Shown piece after piece: positions 36,214 to 46,413 of a DNA stretch of 64,000 nucleotides (position 1 is its first letter; every line of letters begins with the position of its first letter). Made by a program: the position numbers and the translations under genes. Origin of the DNA: an uncultured Paracoccaceae bacterium (lineage in GTDB: Bacteria; Pseudomonadota; Alphaproteobacteria; Rhodobacterales; Rhodobacteraceae); assembly GCA_938028765.1 (NCBI GenBank), contig CALIZF010000002.1, positions 82,683 through 146,682 on the forward strand. Reading direction: 5' to 3'. Below the pieces are notes generated by a model. The model was not told where the DNA came from, did not search any database, and saw nothing but the letters and a program-made list of their open reading frames with translations.

Positions 36214-37050
36214 TCAGCCGCGATTGCCGATCCCGTCGGGCAGGCTGATCCGCGCGACCTGTTCGGCGATGGGATCGACCGACAAAGGGTGCAGCGCGGC
36301 CGAATGCGCCGCCGGATCGCCGATCGGCTGCCAGCGCCCGCCCTTGTAGATCTCCAGCGCGTCGAACTGCGCCTTGTAGCCCATCTTGCGGCTGCCGGGC
36401 ACCCAGTAGCCGAGATAGACGTAGGGCAGCCCCGCCTCGCGCGCGATGGCGATGTGGTCGAGGATGATCCAGGTGCCGAGGCTGCGATGCGCAAGATCGG
36501 GATCGTAGAAGGAATAGACCATGCTCAGACCGTCATCGAGGATGTCGGTCAGGCAGACGGCGACGAGCGGCCAGCCACGTTCACCCGGTTCCGGCGGCCG
36601 GGTGTATTCGACCACGCGCGAGCGGATCGGCGTTTCCTCGATCATCGCCGAGAACTCGAACACATCCATGTCCGCCATGCCGCCGTCCGCGTGGCGGCTG
36701 TCGAGATAGCGGCGGAACAGGGCGAACTGTTCCTCGGTCGCCCAGGGGCTGGTGGCGTTGCGGCGCAGCGATGCGTTGCGGCGCAGGGTGCGGCGCTGCG
36801 TCCGGCTGGGGGTGAAGGCATCGACCCTGATCCGTGCCGACAGGCAGGCCGAACATTCGGCGCAGGACGGGCGGTAGAGCACGTTCTGGCTGCGGCGGAA
36901 GCCCTGCTTGGACAGCGCGTCGTTCAGCCGTTCCGCCTGCTCGCCCTGCAGCGCGGTGAACAGCTTGCGTTCCATCCGCCCGTCGAGATACGGGCACGGT
37001 TGCGGGGCCGTGACATAGAACTGCGGCGCGATGGGCAGGGTGTGGCGCAT
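36214..37050 (-). CDS. bpt: Aspartate/glutamate leucyltransferase / arginyltransferase (N-end rule)
   Basis: [67 protein letters not shown]. Confidence 0.92.
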   Translation of the reverse strand: MRHTLPIAPQFYVTAPQPCPYLDGRMERKLFTALQGEQAERLNDALSKQGFRRSQNVLYRPSCAECSACLSARIRVDAFTPSRTQRRTLRRNASLRRNATSPWATEEQFALFRRYLDSRHADGGMADMDVFEFSAMIEETPIRSRVVEYTRPPEPGERGWPLVAVCLTDILDDGLSMVYSFYDPDLAHRSLGTWIILDHIAIAREAGLPYVYLGYWVPGSRKMGYKAQFDALEIYKGGRWQPIGDPAAHSAALHPLSVDPIAEQVARISLPDGIGNRG

Positions 37051-37133
37051 GGGACCGGGTGCGTTTCGACCTTGAAGGCTAGCAACAAGCCGACAGGCCG
37101 CCAAGCGCGATTTGGCCCCCGATTTGAACTGCT

Positions 37134-37589
37134 TCAGCCCGGCAGGCTTGGCCGGTTTATCGCTGCGGTGCCGAGGATCAGGTCGGTCAGCCCCTGCCTG
37201 CGCGAGCCGGTCAGCATCAGGACGACCGACCACGCTTGCACGAGGACGGTCGAGATCGACAGGGTATAGCCGAGCGTGTGCAGAACCGCGTGGGCAAGGT
37301 CGAGGCGCCGCCCGCTGCGGTCGCGGAACTCGATCCCGAGCAGCCGCATCCCCGGCGTCGCGGATCCGCGCGCCAGCGTCGCCACGCGGTAGACGAAACC
37401 GACGGCGAGCCACAGCAGCGGAAAGAAGAAGAGGGCGGTGAACCCCGTGAAGGGCACCGCGACCAGCGTGATCACAAGGATCAGCGCGGAATCGACGATC
37501 CAGGCCAGCAGGCGCTTTGCCGGCACGCCGTCGTAGAAGCCGGGGGCGGCATCGGGGTCGGGCAGGCCGGGCAGGGACGGGGCGAACAT
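37134..37589 (-). CDS. RDD family membrane protein
   Basis: [41 protein letters not shown]. Confidence 0.88.
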   Translation of the reverse strand: MFAPSLPGLPDPDAAPGFYDGVPAKRLLAWIVDSALILVITLVAVPFTGFTALFFFPLLWLAVGFVYRVATLARGSATPGMRLLGIEFRDRSGRRLDLAHAVLHTLGYTLSISTVLVQAWSVVLMLTGSRRQGLTDLILGTAAINRPSLPG

Positions 37590-37693
37590 GGGCGGCCTCC
37601 GGTCGGACGGAAAAGGGCGCGGCCGCCGGGTCGGGGCCGCGCCGGTGGTCGGGCTGGGGGGCCCGCGCGCACTGCTGCGCGCAGGGCGTTCGG

Positions 37694-38140
37694 TCAGTAG
37701 GCGCCGATGCCGGCGGCAGGCGGCGCGGGCGGTGCGGCAGGCGTCGCAGCGGCGGCGCGGGCGCGTTCGTCCATGAAGGCGTCGAACTCGGACTTGTCCT
37801 TGGCCTCGCGCAGGCGCTGCAGGAAGGCCTCGAACGCGGCCTGTTCCTCCTCGAGGCGCCGCAGCGTTTCGGTCCGGTAGGCGTCGAAGGCCGAATTGCC
37901 GGTCGGGGCCATGCCGTGGTGCTGCGACCGGTACCCGCCCCGGCGGGCGGCGCAGCCGTTGGATTTCGAGAACATGCGCTTGCTCCAGATCATGTAGGCG
38001 AGAAGGGCGAGGCCGATCGGCCAGAAGGCGACGAATCCCACCACCATGGCGGCGATCCATGCGCCCTTGCCGCGCTCGTCCAGCCAGGCTTCGGCCTTGC
38101 CGAGCCAGCTGCGCGGCTCTTGCATCGTGACTGTGGTCAT
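37694..38140 (-). CDS. DUF2852 domain protein
   Basis: [32 protein letters not shown]; coiled C-terminal region. Confidence 0.82.
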   Translation of the reverse strand: MTTVTMQEPRSWLGKAEAWLDERGKGAWIAAMVVGFVAFWPIGLALLAYMIWSKRMFSKSNGCAARRGGYRSQHHGMAPTGNSAFDAYRTETLRRLEEEQAAFEAFLQRLREAKDKSEFDAFMDERARAAAATPAAPPAPPAAGIGAY

Positions 38141-38167
38141 CGGGACCTCCGTGGTGCGGGTGGCGAG

Positions 38168-38186
38168 ATGTGAAGCTCTTTCACAT
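38168..38186. promoter_or_regulatory. Operator-like palindrome 1 upstream of DUF2852 gene
   Basis: ATGTGAA-gctct-TTCACAT, perfect inverted repeat. Confidence 0.55.
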
Positions 38187-38226
38187 GACCGGAGATCGGA
38201 ATGCCGGGGCGGCGCTTCAAGAGGGC

Positions 38227-38245
38227 ATGTTAAAGATATTCACAT
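38227..38245. promoter_or_regulatory. Operator-like palindrome 2 upstream of DUF2852 gene
   Basis: ATGTTAA-agata-TTCACAT, one mismatch; same architecture as 38168-38186. Confidence 0.5.
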
Positions 38246-38453
38246 GCGGCGGCGCAGCGCCGGGAGTCGCCTGTCGCGCGGAAAGCCGCCAGCGGAAACG
38301 GCCAGCGCCGCGGCGGCGCGCACCCGATCCGCGCGGCGGCGCATTCGGTGCCCGGTCGGTCCGCCGGCCGGTTCCGGCCGCCACGGCAGGTCGGGTGCAG
38401 GCCGGGTCAAGGCCGGGTTGACCGCGGCGGGCGGGGGCGCGAAGGTCGCGCGC

Positions 38454-41249
38454 ATGCCCGCGCTCGATGCCCGCCTGACGCGCCAGCCGATTCCCTTCGA
38501 TCCCGCCGCCGGGGCCGAGGCCGCTGCCGCCTTCGCCGACCTGCCGCCGGGCCTCAGGGGCGTGATCGCAGGCGCGGCCGGGGGCAGCCCCTACCTCGGC
38601 GGCCTGCTGCGGCGCGAAGGCGACTGGCTGCGCGCCGTCGTGGACGACCCCGAGGGCGCTGTCGATGCGGCCTTGGCCGCGCTGCCCGCCGTGCCGCTGG
38701 CCGACCTGCCGGGCGCGCTTCGCCGGGCCAAGCGGCGCATCGGGCTGATCGCTGCCCTGGCCGACCTCGGCGGCGCCTGGCCGCTCGAGACGGTGACGGC
38801 GACGCTGACGCGGCTGGCCGATGCCGCGGTGGATGCGGCGGCGAAGGCGCTGGTGGCCGAGGCGCTGCGGCGCGGCCGGCTGCCGGGGCAGGGGCCGGCA
38901 GACGCCGGCGACGCGGCCGGCTTCGTGGTGCTGGCCATGGGCAAGATGGGCGCCTTCGAGCTCAACTATTCCAGCGACATCGACCTTATCTGCCTGTTCG
39001 ATGAAACCCGCTACCCGGGCGCCGAACAGGAGGCGCGGGCCGAGTTCATCCGCGTCACCCGCAAGCTGACCGCCATGCTGACCGACATCACGGCGGAAGG
39101 ATACGTGTTCCGCACCGACCTGCGCCTTCGCCCCGATGCGGCGGTGACGCCCGTGTGCCTGTCCACCGCCGCCGCCTATGCCTATTACGAAAGCGTCGGT
39201 CGCACCTGGGAACGGGCGGCCTACATCAAGGCGCGCGCCTGCGCCGGCGACATCGCGGCAGGGACGCGGTTCCTGCGGGCGCTATCGCCCTTTGTCTGGC
39301 GCCGGCACCTCGACTTTGCGGCGATCCAGGACGCGCACGACATGCGCCTGCGGATCCGCGACCACAAGGGTCTGGCGGGGCCGCTGAACCTCGACGGGCA
39401 CAACCTGAAGCTGGGCCGCGGCGGGATCCGCGAGGTCGAATTCTTCTGCCAGACGCGGCAACTGATCGCAGGCGGGCGCGATCCCTCGCTGCGGTCGCCC
39501 GACACGGTCGGCGGCCTCGCGGCGCTGGCCGCGGCAGGCTGGGTGCCCGAAGAGGTGGCGGGCGACCTGACGGCGGCCTACCGCGCGCACCGCGAGGTCG
39601 AGCACCGCCTGCAAATGGTGCAGGACGCGCAGACCCAAATCCTGCCCGCCACCCCCGAGGGCTGGGACCGGATCGCGCGCCTCTGCGGGACGGGCGACAC
39701 CGGCGCCTTCCGCGCCGCGCTGAAGGAGCGGCTGATGGCCGTTCACCGCCTGACGGAAGGCTTCTTCGCGCCCGGCGCGGCCGAGGCGGGCCCCGACCTG
39801 ACGCCCGAGATGGCGGCGGTGGTCGAGGGCTGGCGCGGCTATCCCGCGCTGCGGTCGGCGCGGGCGCTCGAGATCTTCAAGCGGGTGCGCCCGCGGCTTC
39901 TGACCGGCATCGTGACGCGCGCTGCCAACCCGCACGAGGCGCTGGCGGCCCTCGACGGGTTCCTGCGCGGGCTGCCGGCGGGGGTGCAGATCCTTTCGCT
40001 GTTCGACGCCAACCCGCCGCTGGTGGACCTGATCGTGGACATCGCGGCATCGGCCCCGGCGCTGGCGCGGCACCTTGCACGCAATTCGGGCGTGCTGGAC
40101 GCGGTGCTGGACGGCGGGTTCTTCGCCCCCTGGCCCGGTCGCGCCGCGCTCGCGCAGGATCTGGCCCGGCGGCTCGATGCGGTCGCGGACTACGAGCGGC
40201 GGCTCGTCGCGGCGCGGGTCTGGGGGCGCGAATGGCACTTCCGCATCGGGGTGCACCACCTGCGCGGCCTGATCGACGCCGAGGAGGCGGGCGGACAGTA
40301 TTCGGACCTCGCCGAGGCGGTGCTGGCCGCGCTGTGGCCCGCGGTGACGGCGGAATTCGCGCGCCGCCACGGGCCGCCCCCGGGGCGCGGGGCGATGGTG
40401 CTGGGCATGGGGTCGTTGGGGGCGGGGCGGCTCAATGCCGGATCCGACCTCGACCTGATCGTGGTCTACGACGCCGCCGGCGCCGAGGGATCGGACGGCC
40501 CCCGGCCGCTGCCCGCGCGGACGTATTACGCGCGGCTGACGCAGGCCTTCGTCACCGCGCTGACCGCGCAGATGGCCGAGGGGCGGCTTTACGAGGTGGA
40601 CCTGCGGCTGCGCCCCTCGGGCCGGCAGGGGCCGGTGGCCACCGCGCTGCCCGCATTCCGCGCCTATCAGCAGACCGAGGCCTGGACCTGGGAACACCTT
40701 GCCCTGACGCGCGCGCGCCCCGTTGCGGGCGACGCAGAGCTGTCGGCCGAGGTCGAAGATTTCCGCCGCGCCCTGATCCGGTCGCAGGCGGGCGCGGCGC
40801 GGATCCTGCCCGACACCGCGGCGATGCGCGCGCGCCTCATGGCCGCGAAGCCGGGCGGCGCATGGGACGCCAAGGCGGGACCCGGTCGGATCATGGATAT
40901 CGAGCTGTTCGCCCAGGCGGCCGCCCTGCACGCGGGCGACCCGGCCCGGCGCGTGCCGCAACAGCTGCGCGCGGGCGTCCGTGCCGGCCTCGTCTCGCGC
41001 GAGGCCGAGGCGGCGTTGCTGGCGGCCTGGCGGCTTCTCTGGCCGCTGCAGGCCGGGGCGCGGCTTCTGGGCGAGGCGCGGCTCGACCCCGCGGGTCTGG
41101 GGCAGGGGGCCTGCGCCTTCCTCCTGCGCGAGACGGGGGCGCGGGATGCGGCCGACCTCGCCGCGCGGCTTGCCGCGACCACCGCGGCGGCGGCGGCCGC
41201 GATCGCCGCGGGACTGGGCATCGCCGAAGGGGCGGGTGATGCAGCCTGA
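38454..41249 (+). CDS. glnE: Bifunctional glutamine synthetase adenylyltransferase/deadenylase
   Basis: Two nucleotidyltransferase motifs VLAMGKMGAFELNYSSDIDLICLFD and VLGMGSLGAGRLNAGSDLDLIVVYD. Confidence 0.94.
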   Translation: MPALDARLTRQPIPFDPAAGAEAAAAFADLPPGLRGVIAGAAGGSPYLGGLLRREGDWLRAVVDDPEGAVDAALAALPAVPLADLPGALRRAKRRIGLIAALADLGGAWPLETVTATLTRLADAAVDAAAKALVAEALRRGRLPGQGPADAGDAAGFVVLAMGKMGAFELNYSSDIDLICLFDETRYPGAEQEARAEFIRVTRKLTAMLTDITAEGYVFRTDLRLRPDAAVTPVCLSTAAAYAYYESVGRTWERAAYIKARACAGDIAAGTRFLRALSPFVWRRHLDFAAIQDAHDMRLRIRDHKGLAGPLNLDGHNLKLGRGGIREVEFFCQTRQLIAGGRDPSLRSPDTVGGLAALAAAGWVPEEVAGDLTAAYRAHREVEHRLQMVQDAQTQILPATPEGWDRIARLCGTGDTGAFRAALKERLMAVHRLTEGFFAPGAAEAGPDLTPEMAAVVEGWRGYPALRSARALEIFKRVRPRLLTGIVTRAANPHEALAALDGFLRGLPAGVQILSLFDANPPLVDLIVDIAASAPALARHLARNSGVLDAVLDGGFFAPWPGRAALAQDLARRLDAVADYERRLVAARVWGREWHFRIGVHHLRGLIDAEEAGGQYSDLAEAVLAALWPAVTAEFARRHGPPPGRGAMVLGMGSLGAGRLNAGSDLDLIVVYDAAGAEGSDGPRPLPARTYYARLTQAFVTALTAQMAEGRLYEVDLRLRPSGRQGPVATALPAFRAYQQTEAWTWEHLALTRARPVAGDAELSAEVEDFRRALIRSQAGAARILPDTAAMRARLMAAKPGGAWDAKAGPGRIMDIELFAQAAALHAGDPARRVPQQLRAGVRAGLVSREAEAALLAAWRLLWPLQAGARLLGEARLDPAGLGQGACAFLLRETGARDAADLAARLAATTAAAAAAIAAGLGIAEGAGDAA

Positions 41250-41508
41250 CCGCGCCGATCCCAAGGGGCTGATCCGCGAGGCTTACCGGATCGAGGGGAT
41301 CGGGATCGCCGAATGCCGCTCGGTGCTGATCGACTGGGCGCTGAGCCTGCCCGACGACGTGGCGCAGGATGTGGCGCTGCGGTCGGTTCTGGCGGCCTAT
41401 GGCGCCGATCCCGATCACCCCATGACGGCGGTCCTGCGCGAGGGATTGACCGCCGCCGGGACGCCGCGCCGGCGGGGCGGCCGGGCAGGACGGACCGGCG
41501 GCTGCTAG
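41239..41508 (+). CDS. Conserved hypothetical protein overlapping glnE 3' end
   Basis: 89 aa MQPDRADPKGLIREAYRIEGIGIAECRSVLIDWALSLPDDVAQDVALRSVLAAYGADPDHPMTAVLREGL; non-shadow composition. Confidence 0.7.
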   Translation: MQPDRADPKGLIREAYRIEGIGIAECRSVLIDWALSLPDDVAQDVALRSVLAAYGADPDHPMTAVLREGLTAAGTPRRRGGRAGRTGGC

Positions 41509-42266
41509 CGCAGCTTCGCCCGCTGACCCTCGACGATCTGGCGCATTGCCGGAAGGGGCACATAGCCGCGCACCATCGTCTCGTGGATCACGAAGGTCGG
41601 GGTGCCGTTGATGCCGAGGCGCCGCGCCAGCGCATGGTTCGCCTCGATCACCGCCGTCACTTCGGGCGCATCCATCCGGGCCATCACCGCCTCGGGGTCG
41701 GCCCCGGCCGCGTCCGCGATGCGCCGCAGCGCCGGAGGGGCGGGCGGGCCGGCCAGCGCGATCAGCGCGTCGTGCGCCTTCTTGTAGGCCTCCGGCCCTG
41801 CCGTCTGCATCACCGCGATGGCAAAGCGCGACGAGGTCAGCGACTCCGGCCCGAGTATGGGGAACTCCTTCAGCACCAGCCGCAGGTTTCCGTCCGATGC
41901 GATCAGCTCGGCCACCTCGTCGTGCGCGCGCCGGCAATAGCCGCAGCGGTAGTCCACGAATTCGACCACGGCGATGTCACCCGCAGGGTTGCCGCCCGAC
42001 CACGACGCGGGGTTGCCCAGCAGCGCCGCCCGGTTGTCGCGCAGCGCGGCCAGATCGGCCTCGGCCTGGGCATTACGCTCGCGGTCCTCGAGGACGCCGA
42101 TCGCCTCCATCAGCACCTCGGGGTTCTCGATCAGGTAGGCGCGCACCTCGGCGCGGAAGGCGGCACGTTCCTCGGGCGTCATCGCCTGCAGGTCGAGTGC
42201 CGCGGCCGGCGATGCCAGACACAGGGCGATCGCGAGGGCGCGCAGGATGGGGCGGAGAAGGGGCAT
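41505..42266 (-). CDS. DsbA-family thiol:disulfide oxidoreductase
   Basis: Signal peptide; EFVDYRCGYCRRAHDEV; GINGTPTFVI. Confidence 0.92.
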   Translation of the reverse strand: MPLLRPILRALAIALCLASPAAALDLQAMTPEERAAFRAEVRAYLIENPEVLMEAIGVLEDRERNAQAEADLAALRDNRAALLGNPASWSGGNPAGDIAVVEFVDYRCGYCRRAHDEVAELIASDGNLRLVLKEFPILGPESLTSSRFAIAVMQTAGPEAYKKAHDALIALAGPPAPPALRRIADAAGADPEAVMARMDAPEVTAVIEANHALARRLGINGTPTFVIHETMVRGYVPLPAMRQIVEGQRAKLR

Positions 42267-42469
42267 CAGGCCTCCGGGGGCGACTGGAAGGCCCGGACCC
42301 GGGCCGGGCGTGGGCACCATAGGGGGCCGGCACGCGCGGTTTCAAGACGGTGCGCCGGCGTTCCGGCGAACGTGATCGCGCCGCGCCCGTCGCGCGCGCG
42401 CCCCGGTGATCCGGGTGATTCCGCCGCGCGCGCCGATGCGCTAGGCTGCGCGGAAACATCGGGCAATCG

Positions 42470-43681
42470 ATGCGCATCCTTGTCGTCCTTCTGGCCGCCC
42501 TGTGGGCGGCGCTGACCCCTGCCGCGGCCGAGGACCTGCGCGCGCTGGCGCGGCTCGACCCCGTGGCATCGCGGCTTGCGGATGCGGGGGAGGGTGCGGT
42601 GGTCGAACTGGCGCTGTCGCACGCGGTGCCCTGGCGGGTGCGGACGCTGGCCGATCCGCCGCGGCTTGTGCTCGACTTCCGCGAGGTGGACTGGGCGCCG
42701 TTGCCGCAGGTGCCGCGCGACGGCGCCCGGATCGGGGCCGCGCGGGGCGAGCGGCTGGCGGACGGCTGGTCGCGCCTGACGCTGGAGCTTGCAGGGCCGC
42801 ATCCCGTCGAACTGGCCGAGATGCGGACCTCGGCCCCCGGTCCGGTGCTGGTCCGGGTGCGGCTCGGGCCGGCCGCGCCGGCAGCCTTCGCCGCGCAGAC
42901 CGCCGATGCCGCCCTGGCCGAGGGGCCGGGCCTGCCCGTGCCCGCCGCCACCCTTGCCCCCCGTCGCCGGGGCGAGGGTCCGCTGGTCGTCGTGCTCGAC
43001 CCCGGCCACGGCGGGATCGACCCCGGCGCCGAGCACGGCGGGATCAGCGAGGCCGACCTGATGCTGCGCTTCGCGCGCGAGCTGCGCGAGGCGCTGCTGC
43101 GGGACGGCAGGTTCCGCGTGGTCCTGACGCGCGATGCCGACGTGTTCGTGCCGCTCGACGCGCGCGTGGCGGTGGCGCATCAGGCCGGGGCGGACGTGTT
43201 CCTGTCGCTGCATGCCGATGCGGTGCCCGAAGGCGAGGCGACCGGTGCCACGATCTACACCCTCGCCGAGACGGCGTCCGATGCCGCCGCCGCTGCGCTC
43301 GCCGAACGGCACGACCGCGACAGCCTTCTGGCCGGGGTTGACCTCAAGGGCCAGGACGATCTGGTGGCGCGGGTGCTGATGGACCTGGCCCGGACCGAGA
43401 CCGCGCCGCGGTCGGAACGGCTGGCCGAGGCGCTGGTCGCGGGCCTGCGCGCCGGGGGGCTGCGGCTGCACCGGGTGCCAAGGCGGGCGGCGGCGTTTTC
43501 CGTCCTGCGGTCGCCCGACGTGCCCTCGGCGCTGATCGAGCTCGGCTACATCTCATCGGCGGCCGACCGGGCGCGTCTCGGCGATGCCGCATGGCGGGCG
43601 CGCATGGCCGCGGCCATCGTCGCGGCGCTGGCCGACTGGGCGGTGGCCGACGCGGCCGAGGCGGCGTTGCTGCGGCAATAG
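42470..43681 (+). CDS. N-acetylmuramoyl-L-alanine amidase (AMIN + amidase_3)
   Basis: VVVLDPGHGGIDPGAEHGGISEADLMLRFARELREALL; FLSLHADAVPEGEATGATIYTL. Confidence 0.93.
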   Translation: MRILVVLLAALWAALTPAAAEDLRALARLDPVASRLADAGEGAVVELALSHAVPWRVRTLADPPRLVLDFREVDWAPLPQVPRDGARIGAARGERLADGWSRLTLELAGPHPVELAEMRTSAPGPVLVRVRLGPAAPAAFAAQTADAALAEGPGLPVPAATLAPRRRGEGPLVVVLDPGHGGIDPGAEHGGISEADLMLRFARELREALLRDGRFRVVLTRDADVFVPLDARVAVAHQAGADVFLSLHADAVPEGEATGATIYTLAETASDAAAAALAERHDRDSLLAGVDLKGQDDLVARVLMDLARTETAPRSERLAEALVAGLRAGGLRLHRVPRRAAAFSVLRSPDVPSALIELGYISSAADRARLGDAAWRARMAAAIVAALADWAVADAAEAALLRQ

Positions 43682-43717
43682 CTGGCGCATCCGTGACCGG
43701 CCGTGCCGCCGGTGGCT

Positions 43718-43746
43718 TTGACCCCCGGCGCCCGTGCCTGTAGGAT
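43718..43746 (+). promoter_or_regulatory. Putative mrcA promoter (TTGACC-N17-TAGGAT)
   Basis: Spacing and hexamers in amiC-mrcA gap. Confidence 0.5.
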
Positions 43747-43767
43747 CGGCCGATCTTCGGGGGTGAC

Positions 43768-46323
43768 ATGGTGCTGCGGTTCATCGGCAACGTCTTCGGT
43801 GCGGTGTTTTCCTTCGTCACGCTCGGCGCGTTCTTCGTCGCGCTGACGGTCGGTGGGGTGCTGTGGTTCTACAACCGCGATCTGCCGTCCCACGAAAGCC
43901 TGGCTGCCTACGCGCCGCCGACGATCAGCCGCATCTATGACGGCGAGGGTCGCCTGATCGACGAATTCGCCCGCGAGCGGCGCATCTTCGCGCCCTCGTC
44001 GGAAATCCCCGATCTGGTCAAGCAGGCGTTCATCAGCGCCGAGGACAAGAATTTCTACATCCACGGGGGCTATGACGCGACGGGCATGGCAGCGGCGCTG
44101 CGCGATGCGATCGTCAGCCGCGGGGAAACGCTGCGCGGCGCCTCGACCATCACCCAGCAGGTGACGAAGAACTTCCTTCTGTCCGGTGACCGGACGGGCG
44201 AGCGCAAGATCAAGGAGATCATCCTTGCCACCCGGATCGAACAGGCGCTGACCAAGGACCAGATCCTCGAGCTCTACCTGAACGAGATCTTCCTCGGGCA
44301 GAACAGCTACGGCGTCGTCGCGGCGGCGCAGACCTATTTCAACAAGACGCTGGCCGACCTGACGCTGGAAGAAGCCGCCTTCCTTGCCGCGCTGCCGAAG
44401 GAGCCGTCGAATCTGCACCCGGTGCGCAACAAGGCGCGGGTGACCGAACGGCGCAACTACGTCCTGCGCCAGATGTGGGAGAACGGCTACATCACGCGCG
44501 AGGCGATGGAGGCGGCGATCGCCACCGACCTGCGCACCGTGCAGTCGGGCGATTTCGCGTCCTTCCGCGACAGCCTGCCCCCGCGCGACTATTTCACCGA
44601 GGAGATCCGCCGGCAGCTGTCGGGCCGGTTCGGCGATGCCGAGTTCTTCGAGGGGGGCCTGACGATCCGCGCGACGGTCGATCCCGACCTGCAGGAAGTG
44701 GCGGCGAACGCCCTGCGCGAGGGGCTCGAGAAGTACGACCGCGGCCTCGGCGTCTGGCGGGGCACGCGGCGGACCATCGCGGCCGAGGATCTGACCAGCG
44801 AGGAACGCTGGCGCGCAGCGCTGGCCAAGGTGGACGTACCGCGCGACGTGACCGGGTGGTTTCCGGCCGTGGTGCTGGAGGTGCGGCCGAACTCCGCGCG
44901 CATCGGGATCGAGGGCGTGCCCGACGATCCGCAGGGGCACATCATCCCCGCCGCGGACGTCGTCTGGGCGCGCAAGCGGCAGGCGGACGGGCGGCTGGGG
45001 CCCAAGGCGCGCGTGCCCGGCGACCTCGTGTCGGTCGGCGACGTGGTGCTGGTCAGGGCCGTGCTGAAGGGCGATGGCAGCTTCGACCGCTGGTCGCTGC
45101 GCCAGATCCCGGAGGTGCAGGGCGCCTTCATGGCGATGGACGTGAATACCGGGCGCGTGATCGCCATGCAGGGCGGCTTCAGCTACCAGCATTCGGTGTT
45201 CAACCGCGCGACCCAGGCGATGCGGCAGCCTGGCTCGTCGTTCAAGCCCTTCGTCTACGCCGCGGCGCTGGACAGCGGCTTCACCCCCGCGACCATCGTC
45301 ATCGATGCGCCGATCGAGGTGAACACGCCCCAGGGCCTCTGGACGCCCAAGAACGCCTCGAACCGGTTCTACGGGCCGACGCCGGTCCGAACGGGGATCG
45401 AGCAGAGCCGGAACCTGATGACGGTTCGGATCGCGCAGGAGATCGGCATGGACGTGGTCGCGCGCTATGCCGAGAAGTTCGGCGTCTACGACCGCATGGG
45501 CCAGTATCTGGCGAATGCGCTCGGGGCCGAGGAAACCACGCTGTGGCGCATGGTGGCCGCCTATGCGATGTTCGCCAACGGCGGCGAGCGGGTCGAGCCG
45601 ACGCTGGTCGATCGGGTGCAGGACCGCTGGGGGCGGACGATCTACCGCCACGACCAGCGCATCTGCGAGGATTGCCGGTCCGCCAGCCTTGCCCCCGGCG
45701 CGATCCCGCGCATCACGGCGGCGCGCGAGCGGGTGATCGATCCGGTCACGGCCTATCAGCTGACCTCGATGATGGAAGGCGTGGTGCAGCGCGGCACCGG
45801 GCGCGGGATCAGCGTGGGCGCCCCCGTCGCCGGCAAGACCGGCACCACGAACGACGCCAAGGACGTCTGGTTCGTCGGATATACCTCTAACATCGCGGCC
45901 GGCTGCTACATCGGCTATGACCAGCCGCGCAGTCTCGGCAGCGCCTCGGGCGGGGGCATGTGCGGCCCGGTGTTCGCCGCCTTCATGCGCGAGGCGGTGA
46001 AGGTCTATGGCGGCCGGGCGTTCCGGGTGCCGCCGGGCGGCTACTTCCTGAAGATCGACCGCTTTTCGGGCGCGCGCCTGCCCGACGATGCGACCGGGGA
46101 CAACGTGGTGGCGGAATACTTCCGCGAGGGCGAGGAACCGGTCTTCGGCTTTGCGGGCCTGATCGACGGCGGCTTTGCCATGGGGTCGAACCTGCCGCTG
46201 TTCCGCACCGGCGAGACCGACGCCGCCGAGACGGGCGAGACCGTCGTGACCTCGACCGGGCGCACCGCCATCATCCCGCGCAAGGCCGATTTCGGCACCG
46301 TCAGCTCGGGCGGCCTCTACTGA
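43768..46323 (+). CDS. mrcA: Penicillin-binding protein 1A
   Basis: RGASTITQQVTKNFLLSGDRTGERKIKEIILATRIEQALTKDQILELYLNEIFLGQNSYG; RQPGSSFKPFVYAAAL; GKTGTTNDAKDVWFVGYT. Confidence 0.96.
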   Translation: MVLRFIGNVFGAVFSFVTLGAFFVALTVGGVLWFYNRDLPSHESLAAYAPPTISRIYDGEGRLIDEFARERRIFAPSSEIPDLVKQAFISAEDKNFYIHGGYDATGMAAALRDAIVSRGETLRGASTITQQVTKNFLLSGDRTGERKIKEIILATRIEQALTKDQILELYLNEIFLGQNSYGVVAAAQTYFNKTLADLTLEEAAFLAALPKEPSNLHPVRNKARVTERRNYVLRQMWENGYITREAMEAAIATDLRTVQSGDFASFRDSLPPRDYFTEEIRRQLSGRFGDAEFFEGGLTIRATVDPDLQEVAANALREGLEKYDRGLGVWRGTRRTIAAEDLTSEERWRAALAKVDVPRDVTGWFPAVVLEVRPNSARIGIEGVPDDPQGHIIPAADVVWARKRQADGRLGPKARVPGDLVSVGDVVLVRAVLKGDGSFDRWSLRQIPEVQGAFMAMDVNTGRVIAMQGGFSYQHSVFNRATQAMRQPGSSFKPFVYAAALDSGFTPATIVIDAPIEVNTPQGLWTPKNASNRFYGPTPVRTGIEQSRNLMTVRIAQEIGMDVVARYAEKFGVYDRMGQYLANALGAEETTLWRMVAAYAMFANGGERVEPTLVDRVQDRWGRTIYRHDQRICEDCRSASLAPGAIPRITAARERVIDPVTAYQLTSMMEGVVQRGTGRGISVGAPVAGKTGTTNDAKDVWFVGYTSNIAAGCYIGYDQPRSLGSASGGGMCGPVFAAFMREAVKVYGGRAFRVPPGGYFLKIDRFSGARLPDDATGDNVVAEYFREGEEPVFGFAGLIDGGFAMGSNLPLFRTGETDAAETGETVVTSTGRTAIIPRKADFGTVSSGGLY

Positions 46324-46339
46324 ACGGGGCGGGGTGCGG

Positions 46340-46395
46340 TTGCGCCCCCCGTCCGGCGACAGTATATCGGACGCGCCGCCCTTGGGCGGCGTTTT
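46340..46395 (+). promoter_or_regulatory. Putative prfB promoter (TTGCGC-N17-TATATC) followed by hairpin with U-tract
   Basis: CGCCGCC-cttg-GGCGGCG-TTTT at 46374-46395, 18 nt before the prfB start. Confidence 0.5.
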
Positions 46396-46413
46396 CGTTC
46401 CGGAAAGGTCGAG

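Noticed and set aside
38168-38186. CRP/FNR site for TGTGA...TCACA
   Set aside because: Half-sites are separated by 7 rather than 6 nt and the second copy shares this spacing, so a CRP call is not supported.
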